Assembly: GCA_036308645.1 (NCBI GenBank)
Contig: JAXJVH010000017.1
Span: 1 to 50,642, forward strand
Length of the DNA stretch: 50,642 nt
Direction of reading: 5' to 3'
Origin: RUG11462 sp036308645
Lineage (GTDB): Bacteria; Bacillota; Clostridia; Oscillospirales; Acutalibacteraceae
Shown here: piece by piece, positions 31,796-41,552 of the stretch
Layout of the letters: each line of letters starts with the position of its first letter
Position numbering within the stretch: the stretch's first letter is position 1
Translations under genes and position numbers: made by a program
The notes under the pieces: generated by a model
Seen by the model: only the letters and a program-made list of their open reading frames with translations
Told to the model about the DNA's origin: nothing
The model's database searches: none

Positions 31796-32722
31796 TTACA
31801 TTTGTGCAAATGCTAATATAAGCGGCATTGTGATAATTGATAAAGCGGTTGAAACAGTAACTAATTTCAAAGCGATATCTGTATCGGCGCCGTATTTTGA
31901 AGCAAGCACCATTGTATTAACTGCGGTTGGGGCTGAAGCCGGCAGAACACAAGAACAAAGCAGAACGCCCGACATACCGAAACCGTATTTAAAAAGCAGT
32001 AATGCAAGCATAGGTATTACCGTCATACGAAGTGCGATAGCAATCCACATTTTTGCGTTTTTAATACCTTTTTTAAAGTCGGAAAGTGCAAAATAATATC
32101 CTGTAACAAGCATGGCTATAGGAGTGTTAAGCGATGAAAGATAGCCTAAAGGCGTTCCGATTATTTCAGGCAGAGTTACTTTCATAAGAAAAAGCGGCAG
32201 ACCGACTATTACTCCGATAGTACCCGGATTAATAAGCGTTTTTAATTTTGAATTGCCGCTTTTATTATAAAGCGTAATGCCGTAAGTCCATTGTATAATA
32301 TTAAAAACCACAACATAAACCGAACCGTAAAAAACACCCTCGTTGCCGAAAACAGCCTGCGCTAAAGGCAGTCCCATATATCCTGCGTTTGAAAAGACAG
32401 TTCCGAAACGGTAAACGGATTTTTTAGTTTCTTCTTTATCATGTATTAAATAAGAAACCGCAATTCCGATAATGTGTGACAATACCGCACAACCTGCGGC
32501 TACAAGCAGATATTTAAGCGTATCGCTTGTAAATTTAACCGATAAAAACGAGTTGATTATTAAGCAGGGGGTTACAATGTAAAGAAGTACGTTAACAAAT
32601 CCCGAAATGCTTTTATCGGTTATCAGTTTGGTTTTTGTTGAAATAAAACCGACAAACATAAGTATAAACAGAATTATCACCTGTTCGCCGATTTTTAATG
32701 CTGAGTTTAAAAATTCGTTCAA
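31796..32722 (-). CDS. AEC-family (auxin efflux carrier-like) transporter
   Basis: 308 residues with about ten membrane helices in two inverted halves: FILMFVGFISTKTKLI at the start, the first-half crossover SNAGYMGLPLAQAVFG and second-half LPASAPTAVNTMVLASKYG are family hallmarks. Bacterial members carry malate, malonate or other carboxylates; substrate here unknown. It is the last gene of the glycosyltransferase-cyclophilin-AEC run, 2 bp after the cyclophilin. Confidence 0.92.
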   Translation of the reverse strand: MNEFLNSALKIGEQVIILFILMFVGFISTKTKLITDKSISGFVNVLLYIVTPCLIINSFLSVKFTSDTLKYLLVAAGCAVLSHIIGIAVSYLIHDKEETKKSVYRFGTVFSNAGYMGLPLAQAVFGNEGVFYGSVYVVVFNIIQWTYGITLYNKSGNSKLKTLINPGTIGVIVGLPLFLMKVTLPEIIGTPLGYLSSLNTPIAMLVTGYYFALSDFKKGIKNAKMWIAIALRMTVIPMLALLLFKYGFGMSGVLLCSCVLPASAPTAVNTMVLASKYGADTDIALKLVTVSTALSIITMPLILAFAQM

Positions 32723-32724
32723 AA

Positions 32725-33330
32725 TTATTCCTCGTAAATATAAGTTTCGGCAGATTCAATGACAACGTCATTTAAAGGTTTGTCTGCTGCGCCTGTTTTG
32801 GTTGCGGCTATTTTATCAACGATGTCCATACCTTCTACAACCTGACCGAATACCGTATGACGAAAATCAAGGTGCGGAGTACCGCCTATTTTTTCGTAGT
32901 TTTCAATTGCCTCTTGAGGAAAAGCCTCTCCGCCGATATCTTTCATCTGTGCAATAAGTCCCTCGTGAACATTGTCGCACTGAACAATGAAAAATTGACT
33001 GCCGTTTGTACTCGGCCCTGCGTTTGCCATTGAAAGCGCACCTCTGTAGTTACGAAGCATTGGGGTGAATTCATCTTCAAAAGGTCTGCCGTAAATAGAT
33101 TCTCCTCCCATACCTGTGCCTGTAGGGTCGCCGCCTTGAATCATAAAATCTTTAATAACTCGGTGAAAAATAATGCCGTTATAATATCCGTCTTTGATAT
33201 GTGTTGTAAAATTCTCAACGGTTTTCGGCGCTTGCTTTGGGAAAAGTTTAAATTTAATATCTCCCATATTTGTTTTAAGCACGGCAACTGCGTCGCCTTT
33301 TTTAAGTGGTTCTAACTGAAAATTACTCAT
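32725..33330 (-). CDS. Cyclophilin-type peptidyl-prolyl isomerase
   Basis: 201 residues without signal peptide, so cytoplasmic. The active-site blocks FHRVIKDFMIQGGDPTGTG and NGSQFFIV and the RHTVFGQVVEGMDIVDKIA block are intact, including catalytic Arg in FHRV. It speeds cis-trans isomerisation of proline bonds in folding. It lies 3 bp after the glycosyltransferase stop and 2 bp before the AEC gene, so the three are co-transcribed, although no functional link is obvious. Confidence 0.96.
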   Translation of the reverse strand: MSNFQLEPLKKGDAVAVLKTNMGDIKFKLFPKQAPKTVENFTTHIKDGYYNGIIFHRVIKDFMIQGGDPTGTGMGGESIYGRPFEDEFTPMLRNYRGALSMANAGPSTNGSQFFIVQCDNVHEGLIAQMKDIGGEAFPQEAIENYEKIGGTPHLDFRHTVFGQVVEGMDIVDKIAATKTGAADKPLNDVVIESAETYIYEE

Positions 33331-33333
33331 AAT

Positions 33334-34515
33334 TTATTTATCCTTTCTTGTTCTCTTTGGTTTATAGTTTTCAATTATTTCTTCATATCTTTTATTTGCG
33401 ATTCTAACAGAGTCCTCCCAAGAGCAGTAGACTTCCGACTGTGCGTTTTCGCCTGCTTTTGTAAGATGTTCTCTGTCGGAAACCGCCCTTAAAATTGCGT
33501 CTTTAAGTGATTTTTCGTTTTCCTCACACAAAAATCCGTTTCTGCCGTCGGTTACGCCTTCTGCCGCGCAACTTTTGCGAATAAGCACCGCAGGAAGTTT
33601 GGTAGCGGCAGCCTCCATAACAACAAGTCCCGAGGTGTCGTAAGTGGACGGAAAAATAAACAAATCACTCATTGAATAGTAATCTCTTAAAACCTCTCGG
33701 TCGTAAACAGCACCGGTAAAAATACATTTTGTTGAAATGCCGATATGCTTTGCGTGATTTTCTATCTCATGTCGGTCATTACCGTCGCCGACAAACACCA
33801 TCTTGAATTTAAGTGTGTTTGGTAAAAGTCTTAATGCGCTGAGAATCAGTTTGATATTTTTATACCACATCATTCTGCCGACGAACAAAAAGACAAGGTC
33901 GTCTTCTGCAATATTAAGGCTTTTTTTAAGCGCCGCCGTTTTTTCGGCAGGGGATACGCCTTTTTTAAAATCGGCGCCGTTACGTATTACCCTGTAATCG
34001 CCTTTGTAGCCGATTGCACGTAGCGATTCTACTGCGCCTTCGCTTACAACCCAAACTTCGTCGGCAAGGTTGATATTTCGTAAAACGAATTTTTTTGCAA
34101 CCTTTAAGAAAGATTTTACTTTAAGACGTTTTTCAAGTTCAACATCGAATTTTTTATGGTAAGTAAGCACTACGGGTAGGCCGGGATTGAGTTTTATAAG
34201 GTCGTCGGCAACGAGTGAAGATACAAACGGTGAATGAACGTGAAGCAGGTCAAAATCTTTATTAATAAGTTTGCCGAGCGTTTTTACAGGAACTACATTA
34301 CCTACACGGTATTCGAGTTTTTTTGAAACGCCTGTAGAACTGTATCGGATAACGTCAAACGGATAATCGTCGACAATGCCGGGGTATTTCGGCGTAACAA
34401 CGGTACAGTTTACATCTAAACGTGAAAGTATACTAGCATAATTATAAACCGTATTTGCAACTCCGTCGATTTTAGGAGGAAAAGAGTCGTTAAACAGACC
34501 GATATTATATTTCAT
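33334..34515 (-). CDS. GT4-family glycosyltransferase
   Basis: 393 residues with GT-B fold: N-terminal acceptor domain starting NIGLFNDSFPPKIDGVANTV (Gly-rich loop), HVHSPF and LTYHKKFD, then the donor domain with LFVGRMMWYKN, VFVGDGNDRHEIE and the EX7E region FPSTYDTSGLVVMEAAATKL. The pattern is like the glycolipid-forming 1,2-diacylglycerol glucosyl/mannosyltransferases, so membrane or lipoteichoic-acid glycolipid synthesis is likely. The donor sugar cannot be read from sequence. Confidence 0.9.
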   Translation of the reverse strand: MKYNIGLFNDSFPPKIDGVANTVYNYASILSRLDVNCTVVTPKYPGIVDDYPFDVIRYSSTGVSKKLEYRVGNVVPVKTLGKLINKDFDLLHVHSPFVSSLVADDLIKLNPGLPVVLTYHKKFDVELEKRLKVKSFLKVAKKFVLRNINLADEVWVVSEGAVESLRAIGYKGDYRVIRNGADFKKGVSPAEKTAALKKSLNIAEDDLVFLFVGRMMWYKNIKLILSALRLLPNTLKFKMVFVGDGNDRHEIENHAKHIGISTKCIFTGAVYDREVLRDYYSMSDLFIFPSTYDTSGLVVMEAAATKLPAVLIRKSCAAEGVTDGRNGFLCEENEKSLKDAILRAVSDREHLTKAGENAQSEVYCSWEDSVRIANKRYEEIIENYKPKRTRKDK

Positions 34516-34542
34516 TTTCTGTCGCCTCCTTTGCTTTTATTA

Positions 34543-34571
34543 ATTCTACTATATTGCTTTTGTTTTTTCAA
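34543..34571 (-). promoter_or_regulatory. Promoter of the glycosyltransferase operon
   Basis: Minus strand: TTGAAA (34571-34566), 17-bp spacer, TAGAAT (34548-34543), 28 bp before the start codon with GGAGGCG between. Confidence 0.75.
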
Positions 34572-34581
34572 GGTGTTTTTA

Positions 34582-34610
34582 TTGAATTTTTATTCTCTTT
34601 ATGATACAAT
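34582..34610 (+). promoter_or_regulatory. Promoter of the EamA-family permease gene
   Basis: TTGAAT (34582-34587), 17-bp spacer, TACAAT (34605-34610), back to back with the glycosyltransferase promoter. Confidence 0.75.
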
Positions 34611-34642
34611 GCTTAAAGTATATTTTTTAAGGTGGATTAAAA

Positions 34643-35578
34643 ATGTCAAGGAATATTAAAGGAAATTTGTTTTTATTTACTGCGGCGCTGTTTTGGGGAA
34701 GCACTTTTGTCGCACAGGAAATTGCGGCAAAAACTTATCATTTGGGCGCTTTTACCTATCAGTCTACAAGAATGTTGGTAGGCTCTGTTGTGCTTATACC
34801 GCTTATTTTAATTATGACTCATTTATCAAAGAAAAACGGTACTTATAAAAAGCCGACAAAACAGGATAATAAAAACCTTTTAATTGCAGGTATAGTTTGC
34901 GGCGTAATTCTTTGTGTTGCGGCTTGTTTACAGCAGTTTGCTATTGAAGACCCGAACACAAATTCGGGAAAAATTGCATTTATTACCGCAATGTATATTC
35001 TTATTGTGCCAATAATCTATTTCTTTTTCGGAAATAAAATAAAACTTCGAGTAATTGTAGCGGCTTTAATGGGCGCAGTCGGTTTGTTCTTTTTAAGCGT
35101 AAAAGCAGGGCAGGGCTTTTCTTCAATTACTTACGGAGATATACTCGGTATGCTTTGCGCTTTAGGTTTTTCGGCTCATATACTTGTAATTGATTATTTC
35201 GGGCCGAAAGTTGACGGAGTAAAACTGTCCTCTTTGCAATTTTTCGTTTGCGGTATTTTGGCTTTAATACCAACCGTTTTTATGGAAAAACCCGAAATAA
35301 GCGATATTATTGCTTGTTGGGGACCTATTCTTTACGCAGGCGTATTTTCCTGCGGTATTGCTTACACATTCCAAATTTTAGGTCAGCAGAATACCAACCC
35401 GACCGTAGCATCTATTCTTATGAGCCTTGAATCCGTTTTCGGTGTGCTGACAGGTATGATAATACTCGGAAATATTCCTACAACCCGAGAAGCAATAGGT
35501 TGCGTTATAATGTTTACCGCAATTATTATTTCACAGTTGCCGAGCAAATCAAAAAACGGTAATAGCATTAAAAAATAA
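34643..35578 (+). CDS. EamA/DMT-family permease
   Basis: 311 residues with ten membrane helices in two EamA halves. The first opens LFLFTAALFWGSTFVAQEIA, the second YGDILGMLCALGFSAHILVI; the late helix VASILMSLESVFGVLTGMII is characteristic. These move metabolites or amino-acid-like compounds, direction and substrate unknown. Monocistronic; starts behind AAGGTGG. Confidence 0.93.
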   Translation: MSRNIKGNLFLFTAALFWGSTFVAQEIAAKTYHLGAFTYQSTRMLVGSVVLIPLILIMTHLSKKNGTYKKPTKQDNKNLLIAGIVCGVILCVAACLQQFAIEDPNTNSGKIAFITAMYILIVPIIYFFFGNKIKLRVIVAALMGAVGLFFLSVKAGQGFSSITYGDILGMLCALGFSAHILVIDYFGPKVDGVKLSSLQFFVCGILALIPTVFMEKPEISDIIACWGPILYAGVFSCGIAYTFQILGQQNTNPTVASILMSLESVFGVLTGMIILGNIPTTREAIGCVIMFTAIIISQLPSKSKNGNSIKK

Positions 35579-35594
35579 GAGTTAAAATTATAAA

Positions 35595-35632
35595 AAACGC
35601 TCTCTTTTGCAAAAGTGCATAAGGGAGCGTTT
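35595..35632. terminator. Bidirectional terminator between the EamA permease gene and trkH
   Basis: A 12-bp stem beginning AAACGCTCTC with one G-T pair encloses a small inner TGCA/TGCA hairpin. It lies between convergent genes. Confidence 0.8.
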
Positions 35633-35656
35633 AATTATTTTGATTTAATTCTATTT

Positions 35657-37099
35657 TTATTTTTTTGCCCAGGTTGATGGGGAAAGCGCTATTAAAATAG
35701 GATAAATCTCAAGTCTGCCAAGCAACATGGCTATTGAAAGTACAAATTTTGAGATTCCCGTATATGCCGAATAATTTGACGCGGGACCTACGGCAGAAAG
35801 TCCCGGTCCTACATTGTTAAAGCAAGCGGCGGTTGCGGTAATATTGGTTTCAAAATCAAACGGCTCAAATGAAAGTATAAGGAAAATTATTACAAACAAC
35901 ATCATATATAAAGCAAAGTAGTTTGCAACGCTGTTAAGCGTACTGTTTTCAACTTTTTTGCCTTCAAACTTTATTACACCGACTGAACGAGGATGAAGCA
36001 TGTGCAAAAATTCACGCTTTATCATCTTGACCATAATAATAATTCTTGACATTTTAAGACCGCCTGCGGTAGAACCGGCACAACCTCCGAAAAACATCAG
36101 TAGGAAAAGTATAGCCTTTGAAAGTCCCGGCCACAGATTAAAGTCAGCGGTTGCGTAACCCGTTGTAGATATGATTGAAGAAGTTTGAAAAGCGGCGTTT
36201 CTAAGCGCTGTCGAAAAGTTTTCGTACATAGGGTAGATGTTACAGGTGATAACCGTAATCGAAATTGCTACTACCGTAATAAATCCCCATAATTCGCCGC
36301 TTTTAAAGATGGCTTTAAAATGTCTTGTAATGGCTAAATAAAAAATATTAAAATTAAGCGCAAACAGTAACATAAATATTGCGATTACCCATTGCAGATA
36401 AGGATTATATCCCGCAATACTGTCGGCTTTTATACCAAAACCGCCTGTACCTGCCGTACCGAATGCGTGTACGGTGCTGTCGTACAACGGCATACCGCCT
36501 AAAAGCAGAAAAATAATTTCAACAACCGTCATTACTATGTAGATTAAATAAAGTATTTTTGCGGTTTCTTTTATTTTAGGAACAAGTTTTCCGACAATAG
36601 GTCCGGGAACTTCTGCACGAAGAAGATGAATTGAACGGTCGGAGGTGCCGGGAATAATCGCTAAAACAAATACAAGAACACCCATACCGCCAATCCAATG
36701 AGTAAAACTTCGCCAGAAAAGCAAACCTTTGCTTAAACTTTCTATATCGGTCAGAATAGAAGCGCCCGTTGTTGTAAAACCGCTTACGGTTTCAAAAAAG
36801 CAATCTATATATGAAGGAATTTCACCGCTTATATAAAACGGGAGCGCACCGATGGCAGACATAGCAAGCCACACGATTGCTACAATTACAAATCCTTCTT
36901 TGGCATATATTGTGTGATTATCGGGTTTTGAAATAAGAGTACACGCAGAGCCTATTACTAATGCTATTGCGATTGTAATTATAAACGGAAAAATACTTTT
37001 ATCCTGATAAATAATTGCTACCGATAAAGGAAGCAGTAATAAAACCGCTTCTACCATAATCATTTTACCGGTTAAATTTAAAACCATTCTACGATTCAT
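35657..37099 (-). CDS. trkH: Potassium uptake membrane subunit TrkH/KtrB-type
   Basis: 480 residues with four membrane-pore-membrane repeats; the first selectivity loop is SGFTTTGAS (~107-115) and others include FGTAGTGGFG, STTGYATADF and FNNVGPGLS. It conducts K+ (possibly with Na+ or H+) under control of the nucleotide-binding TrkA subunit encoded directly upstream, 15 bp away. Confidence 0.95.
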   Translation of the reverse strand: MNRRMVLNLTGKMIMVEAVLLLLPLSVAIIYQDKSIFPFIITIAIALVIGSACTLISKPDNHTIYAKEGFVIVAIVWLAMSAIGALPFYISGEIPSYIDCFFETVSGFTTTGASILTDIESLSKGLLFWRSFTHWIGGMGVLVFVLAIIPGTSDRSIHLLRAEVPGPIVGKLVPKIKETAKILYLIYIVMTVVEIIFLLLGGMPLYDSTVHAFGTAGTGGFGIKADSIAGYNPYLQWVIAIFMLLFALNFNIFYLAITRHFKAIFKSGELWGFITVVAISITVITCNIYPMYENFSTALRNAAFQTSSIISTTGYATADFNLWPGLSKAILFLLMFFGGCAGSTAGGLKMSRIIIMVKMIKREFLHMLHPRSVGVIKFEGKKVENSTLNSVANYFALYMMLFVIIFLILSFEPFDFETNITATAACFNNVGPGLSAVGPASNYSAYTGISKFVLSIAMLLGRLEIYPILIALSPSTWAKK

Positions 37100-37114
37100 T
37101 GTTAACCTCTTGAA

Positions 37115-38473
37115 TTACTTTAAAATATCTGACAAATCTTGCAATCTTTGATTTCCTGCGAGAATAATAACTCTGTCGCCTGCGATTATTGAGTCGTCGC
37201 CCGATGGAATTATTGTTTTTCTTCCTCTTATAATTCCTGCAATAAGAATATTCGGCTTTAATTCAAGAGCCTTTAGCGGAACATTAATTACGTCGGAATC
37301 GGGTGCAACGTTGAATTCGAGCGCTTCGGCTTTGCCGTCCATCAGTTTGTATAGCGTTTCAACATTGCTGCCTAAAGAGTTTTTAAGCGCTCTTGCGTAT
37401 CTAATCATAATATTTGATGTAGCGTCTTTAGGTGAAACCATGCAGTCTAATCCCAATTTTTCCGCCATTGAGGCAAGTTCACGTCTGTTTACTTTAGAAA
37501 TTACCTTTGGCACGTTTTGTGAAGATGCAAAAAGCGAGATAAGGATATTTTCTTCGTCCATACCCGTAAGCGCAACAAATGCGTCTACATTATTAAGTCC
37601 CTCTTCAAGCAGTAATTCCTGACCTGCTCCGTCGCCGTTAATTATAACGGCTTTAGGAACTAACTCGCAAAGTTCTCGGCACCGCTGACGGTCGGATTCG
37701 ATGATTTTTACCGATACACCGATACCCGTAAGCATTTTGGCAAGGTATAAAGCGGTCATACTTCCGCCTAAAATCATAACGCTTTTGGCTTGCTTTTGTA
37801 AAAGCCCGACTTTTTTTAGAAGTTTGCCCATTTCAGTCGCCGGTGCGGCAATATGAATTCTGTCCTGCGCCTTAAGCACAAAATTACCGTCGGGAATATG
37901 CGCTTGCATATCACGCTGAACAAGGCATATCAGCACTTTTGCTTTACAGAATTTGCTTAAATCAGCAAGTTTCATACCGTTTAATGCAGAATCTTCTCTA
38001 ACTTTCATTTCAACCATTTCAAAGTTGCTTCTTGAAAAATATTCGATTCTTGCGGCAGAGGGGAGTTTTAAAATATCAAAAAGTTCCCGAGCCGCCAAAA
38101 GTTCGGGATTTATTGACATCGAAAGTCCTAATTGTTGGCGCATAAATCCTAAACTTTTATCGTTGTATTGCGGGTTGCGAATACGTGCAATAGTATGTTC
38201 TGCACCCATTTTCTTTGCCATAAAGCAACTTAGCATGTTAAGTTCGTCGGAATGTGTAACCGCAACAAAAAGTTCTGCTTTTTCTATTCCTGCCTCTGAT
38301 AGCGTTTCGCAGTCGGCGGCGTTTCCGTGAACACCTATAACATCATATATATTTGTTATTTCATTGATTACATTAGTGTTAATATCAATCGCTGTAATAT
38401 TCAAATTTTCCGAAACAAGGCTTTTTACTATTGATTCGCCTATTTTGCCACAACCTGCAACAATAATATTCAT
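37115..38473 (-). CDS. trkA: Potassium uptake regulatory subunit TrkA
   Basis: 452 residues with two RCK-N Rossmann domains, starting NIIVAGCGKIGESIVKSL (1-19) and VMILGGSMTALYLAKML (~231-247), each followed by an RCK-C domain. The second Rossmann loop is GGSMTA rather than the usual GGGxxG, and the first is GCGKIG. It binds NAD(H)/ATP and gates TrkH. Start behind AAGGAAG. Confidence 0.95.
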   Translation of the reverse strand: MNIIVAGCGKIGESIVKSLVSENLNITAIDINTNVINEITNIYDVIGVHGNAADCETLSEAGIEKAELFVAVTHSDELNMLSCFMAKKMGAEHTIARIRNPQYNDKSLGFMRQQLGLSMSINPELLAARELFDILKLPSAARIEYFSRSNFEMVEMKVREDSALNGMKLADLSKFCKAKVLICLVQRDMQAHIPDGNFVLKAQDRIHIAAPATEMGKLLKKVGLLQKQAKSVMILGGSMTALYLAKMLTGIGVSVKIIESDRQRCRELCELVPKAVIINGDGAGQELLLEEGLNNVDAFVALTGMDEENILISLFASSQNVPKVISKVNRRELASMAEKLGLDCMVSPKDATSNIMIRYARALKNSLGSNVETLYKLMDGKAEALEFNVAPDSDVINVPLKALELKPNILIAGIIRGRKTIIPSGDDSIIAGDRVIILAGNQRLQDLSDILK

Positions 38474-38526
38474 TAAAAACTTCCTTAAATTTATATATTA
38501 AAAATAATTATTATAAATTGATTGCT

Positions 38527-40182
38527 TTATCTTGAGCCACCGCCGACGCCACCGCCGGAGAAACCTCCTCCGCCGCCGAATGAACTGCTGCCGCCTGAAC
38601 CGCTGCTTCTTGCGGCTTCGCCCTGAGTCATAGCGTGGTAAGTAATCATACCGTAAGAATTTGCAAGCCAAATTGTATTGTTATACTGCTCTAATTCGGG
38701 CAATTTTTCGGGATAAACCTTTTTAAACTGTTCCATAACCTTGTCGGCAATGCCGAATAAGGTTGCATAAACAAGGTAATCTTCCCAAATTACGTTTTCT
38801 TCAATACCGCGTTCGGCTATCAGCGAATAATCAAGCAGATATTTTTTTAACCCTGCAACTTCTTTTAATTGGAGTTGAGCGTATTCCGAACTTTTATAAA
38901 TGTTTGCGCTGATTTTACCGTTCATTTCAACGTTTGTTTCGCCGTTTTCTTTAGAAACGTTTATGTAATCCCTGAGTTTTTCCGGATGCTTTTCGCAATA
39001 CTTTTTAAGTTCTTTTTCCTGCAAAACTCCGTCTTCGCCTGCGGCTTTATACAAAACGTTATAAAGTCTTGATTCAGGAGTGCCGGGCTTTTCGGGAGGA
39101 CGGCACATTTTTAAATTAACAGTCTTTTTTTCTTTGCCCATAAAACCGACTTTGTTTTCGTATATAGGTTCAAGACATCCGCTGTTCATAAGTTTTAAAA
39201 TAACAGCGCCGATAATCGAACTTTCCTGTTTTATCTGTTTATACTTTTTGGCAATAAAATAAGCGGTTTCAATATTTCCGCAGCATGGTGCGTCACGAAA
39301 ATAATCTGCTTCTTTAACAAATTTTTTGGTTTTGCCGTGAATATATAAAGTATAAGAAATTATGGCAACTAAAACGCTGACTATTATTACCGCTATCAAA
39401 GCAATCAAAATGAAAATAAGAGTGTTGTCTTTGGCATTGTTTCCGTAACTTGAACCCTCTTTGGCGTTTTGAAGCAACTCTTCATAAGATTTTTCTTCGC
39501 CTTGACGTTCGGGATTTAAAACGCCTTTTTCAAATGAGGTTACAATGTTTACGTATTCGTCGCCGCTCTCAAGCGGATAATCTGTAAAAGCGGTAATACC
39601 CTCTTTATCAAACAGAATTTGTCCGTCAAATCCAAAAGCATAAATATCACAGTTGGTATCATTGAATTTTTTTCCGTCTTCACTTGTGATATGAATATTT
39701 ACATCGGTAGGATAACAGTTCATTTGAGTATTAACAAACTGAAAATTAAATCCGTCCTTGTCATTATAAGCGCCTACTAAACCGATAATATCATAAGAAA
39801 ACCAATACTCGTTTTCGCCGTATTCACCGATACCGTAACACAATTCATAGCCGTTATCGGTTTCTACAATACCGCATTTTCTTTCTTTTTCTTCTCTTGA
39901 CCAATCAATATCCCAATCGTCAATAAATTCGTATTCGCCGTTTTTATCCCAAACTTTAAAATCGGTAATATCCATTCCGTCGGCAAAATTGCCTATCGGA
40001 AGATAGTTTTCGGTACCCTCATAAAAAGAGCCGTACCATTTTTGAGTAACCGTAGCGTCGCCGTTTTCTCTGATTTTAACATCAATGTCAATATCAAAAG
40101 TGTTATCTGCACTTGCGGAAACGGCGGTTACGCTCAATATCAGTATAATAACGGTTAAAATACTTAAAACAACTTTTTTCAT
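38527..40182 (-). CDS. DUF2207 membrane protein with Gly-rich tail
   Basis: 551 residues: signal peptide (~1-26, VVLSILTVIILILSVTAVSA), an extracytoplasmic beta-rich DUF2207 domain (~27-250), a membrane helix (~253-280, TLIFILIALIAVIIVSVLVA), a cytoplasmic helical domain and a Ser/Gly tail (GGSSSFGGGGGFSGGG). Gly-rich C-termini are typical of DUF2207 proteins next to LemA. The role is not known. Its start overlaps the lemA stop in TAATG, so translation is coupled. Confidence 0.88.
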   Translation of the reverse strand: MKKVVLSILTVIILILSVTAVSASADNTFDIDIDVKIRENGDATVTQKWYGSFYEGTENYLPIGNFADGMDITDFKVWDKNGEYEFIDDWDIDWSREEKERKCGIVETDNGYELCYGIGEYGENEYWFSYDIIGLVGAYNDKDGFNFQFVNTQMNCYPTDVNIHITSEDGKKFNDTNCDIYAFGFDGQILFDKEGITAFTDYPLESGDEYVNIVTSFEKGVLNPERQGEEKSYEELLQNAKEGSSYGNNAKDNTLIFILIALIAVIIVSVLVAIISYTLYIHGKTKKFVKEADYFRDAPCCGNIETAYFIAKKYKQIKQESSIIGAVILKLMNSGCLEPIYENKVGFMGKEKKTVNLKMCRPPEKPGTPESRLYNVLYKAAGEDGVLQEKELKKYCEKHPEKLRDYINVSKENGETNVEMNGKISANIYKSSEYAQLQLKEVAGLKKYLLDYSLIAERGIEENVIWEDYLVYATLFGIADKVMEQFKKVYPEKLPELEQYNNTIWLANSYGMITYHAMTQGEAARSSGSGGSSSFGGGGGFSGGGVGGGSR

Positions 40183-40739
40183 TATTTCATATTCGGCATT
40201 TGAGCCTTCTCCTGTTCAGCCTCAAGGTAGGTGCGTTTGGAAAATCCGAGCATACCTGCAACCATAGAGGTCGGGAACATACGAATTTGACGGTTTAATT
40301 TTGTAACACTATCATTATAAATAAGTCTGCTTTGGCGAACCTTGTTTTCATATTCGTTCACGCTATCCATAGTTTTAATATAATTTTTATTAGCCTTTAA
40401 ATCAGGATAACTTTCGGCAACCGCCATAATTTTACCCAAAGCCTCTGTAATCATATTTTCCTGAACGTTTACATCGTTCGGTGTGCTTTCGGCGGTGATT
40501 GTTCGTCTTGCTTTTACCGTATCCGAAATAGTTTTATACTCATGCTCTGCATATCCTTTTGTGAGGTCTAAAAGCGCGGTAAGTGCGTCCCAACGAGATG
40601 AAAGTTGAACGCCTGTTTGCGACATTGCGTTATTGATGTTTTCGTCCATTACCGCAAGTTTACGTTGGGTTGAAATAAACCACATAACTATAATAATAAC
40701 CAATAAAACAATAATTCCTGCAATAATATACCCTGTCAT
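40182..40739 (-). CDS. lemA: LemA-family protein
   Basis: 185 residues: an N-terminal membrane helix (~4-23, YIIAGIIVLLVIIIVMWFIS), then long helices with the family block DENINNAMSQTGVQLSSRWD and ESYPDLKANKNYIKTMDSVN. A membrane-anchored four-helix domain whose function is unclear; LemA-DUF2207 pairs are widespread. First gene of the pair, 51 bp from trkA's upstream neighbour. Confidence 0.93.
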   Translation of the reverse strand: MTGYIIAGIIVLLVIIIVMWFISTQRKLAVMDENINNAMSQTGVQLSSRWDALTALLDLTKGYAEHEYKTISDTVKARRTITAESTPNDVNVQENMITEALGKIMAVAESYPDLKANKNYIKTMDSVNEYENKVRQSRLIYNDSVTKLNRQIRMFPTSMVAGMLGFSKRTYLEAEQEKAQMPNMK

Positions 40740-40776
40740 TTGTAATTACCTCTTTTATAAATTATATTTTTAGTTA

Positions 40777-40805
40777 ATAATAACATAACGGTACGGTTTT
40801 GTCAA
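40777..40805 (-). promoter_or_regulatory. Sigma-A promoter of lemA-DUF2207
   Basis: Minus strand: TTGACA (40805-40800), 17-bp spacer, TATTAT (40782-40777), 38 bp before the lemA start. Confidence 0.82.
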
Positions 40806-40811
40806 AATTAT

Positions 40812-40840
40812 TTGAAAATATTTTAAATTTATGTTATAAT
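40812..40840 (+). promoter_or_regulatory. Sigma-A promoter of the HAD phosphatase gene
   Basis: TTGAAA (40812-40817), 17-bp spacer, TATAAT (40835-40840), 31 bp before the start codon, back to back with the lemA promoter. Confidence 0.82.
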
Positions 40841-40871
40841 CACTAACAGCATATTTAAAAGGAATCTAAAA

Positions 40872-41552
40872 ATGATAAAATTTGTGTTATTTGATCTTGA
40901 CGATACAATTCTTGATTTTAAAAAGGCAGAAGCGGTTGCGGTAAGTAAAACATTAGCAGAACAGGGCATAACTCCTAACGAGGCTATTGTTTCACGTTAC
41001 AGCGAGATTAACGCATATATGTGGAAACTTCTTGAAAAAGGGGAACTAACAAGACAACAGGTGCTTGTAAACCGATTTGCCTGTTTGTTTGAAGAGTTAG
41101 GCGTAAAATGCGACGCTAAAGAAACTAAATATAAATATGAAAAGAATTTAAGCGTTGGACACTATTTTATCGATAATGCTTTGGAAATACTCGAACACTT
41201 TTCAAAAAAATACAATCTTTATCTTGTTTCAAACGGCACACTATCGGTGCAGGATGGCAGGTTAAACAGCGCAGGAATCAGAAAATATTTTAAAGGTATT
41301 TTTATATCCGAGCAATTAGGTTTTGTCAAACCTCAAAAAGAATTTTTTGACGCTGTGTTTTCAAAAATACCTGATTTTCACAAAGAAGAAGCAATCATTA
41401 TCGGCGACAGCCTTTCTTCAGATATAAAAGGCGGTAATAACGCCGAAATTAAAACTTGTTGGTTTAATCCGAAACACGCCGAAAATCAAGGAGATATACA
41501 TATTGATTATGAGATAAAAAGTTTAAAAGATTTATATGAGATATTAATATAA
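40872..41552 (+). CDS. HAD-superfamily hydrolase, YjjG nucleotidase-like
   Basis: 226 residues with all four HAD motifs: DLDDTILDF (8-16, nucleophile Asp8), VSNGT (motif II), Lys in FVKPQKEFF (motif III) and IIGDSLSSDIKGG (motif IV). The helical cap sits between motifs I and II, and the NAEIKTCWFNP segment fits the YjjG type, which dephosphorylates noncanonical pyrimidine nucleotides. Single-gene unit. Confidence 0.9.
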   Translation: MIKFVLFDLDDTILDFKKAEAVAVSKTLAEQGITPNEAIVSRYSEINAYMWKLLEKGELTRQQVLVNRFACLFEELGVKCDAKETKYKYEKNLSVGHYFIDNALEILEHFSKKYNLYLVSNGTLSVQDGRLNSAGIRKYFKGIFISEQLGFVKPQKEFFDAVFSKIPDFHKEEAIIIGDSLSSDIKGGNNAEIKTCWFNPKHAENQGDIHIDYEIKSLKDLYEILI

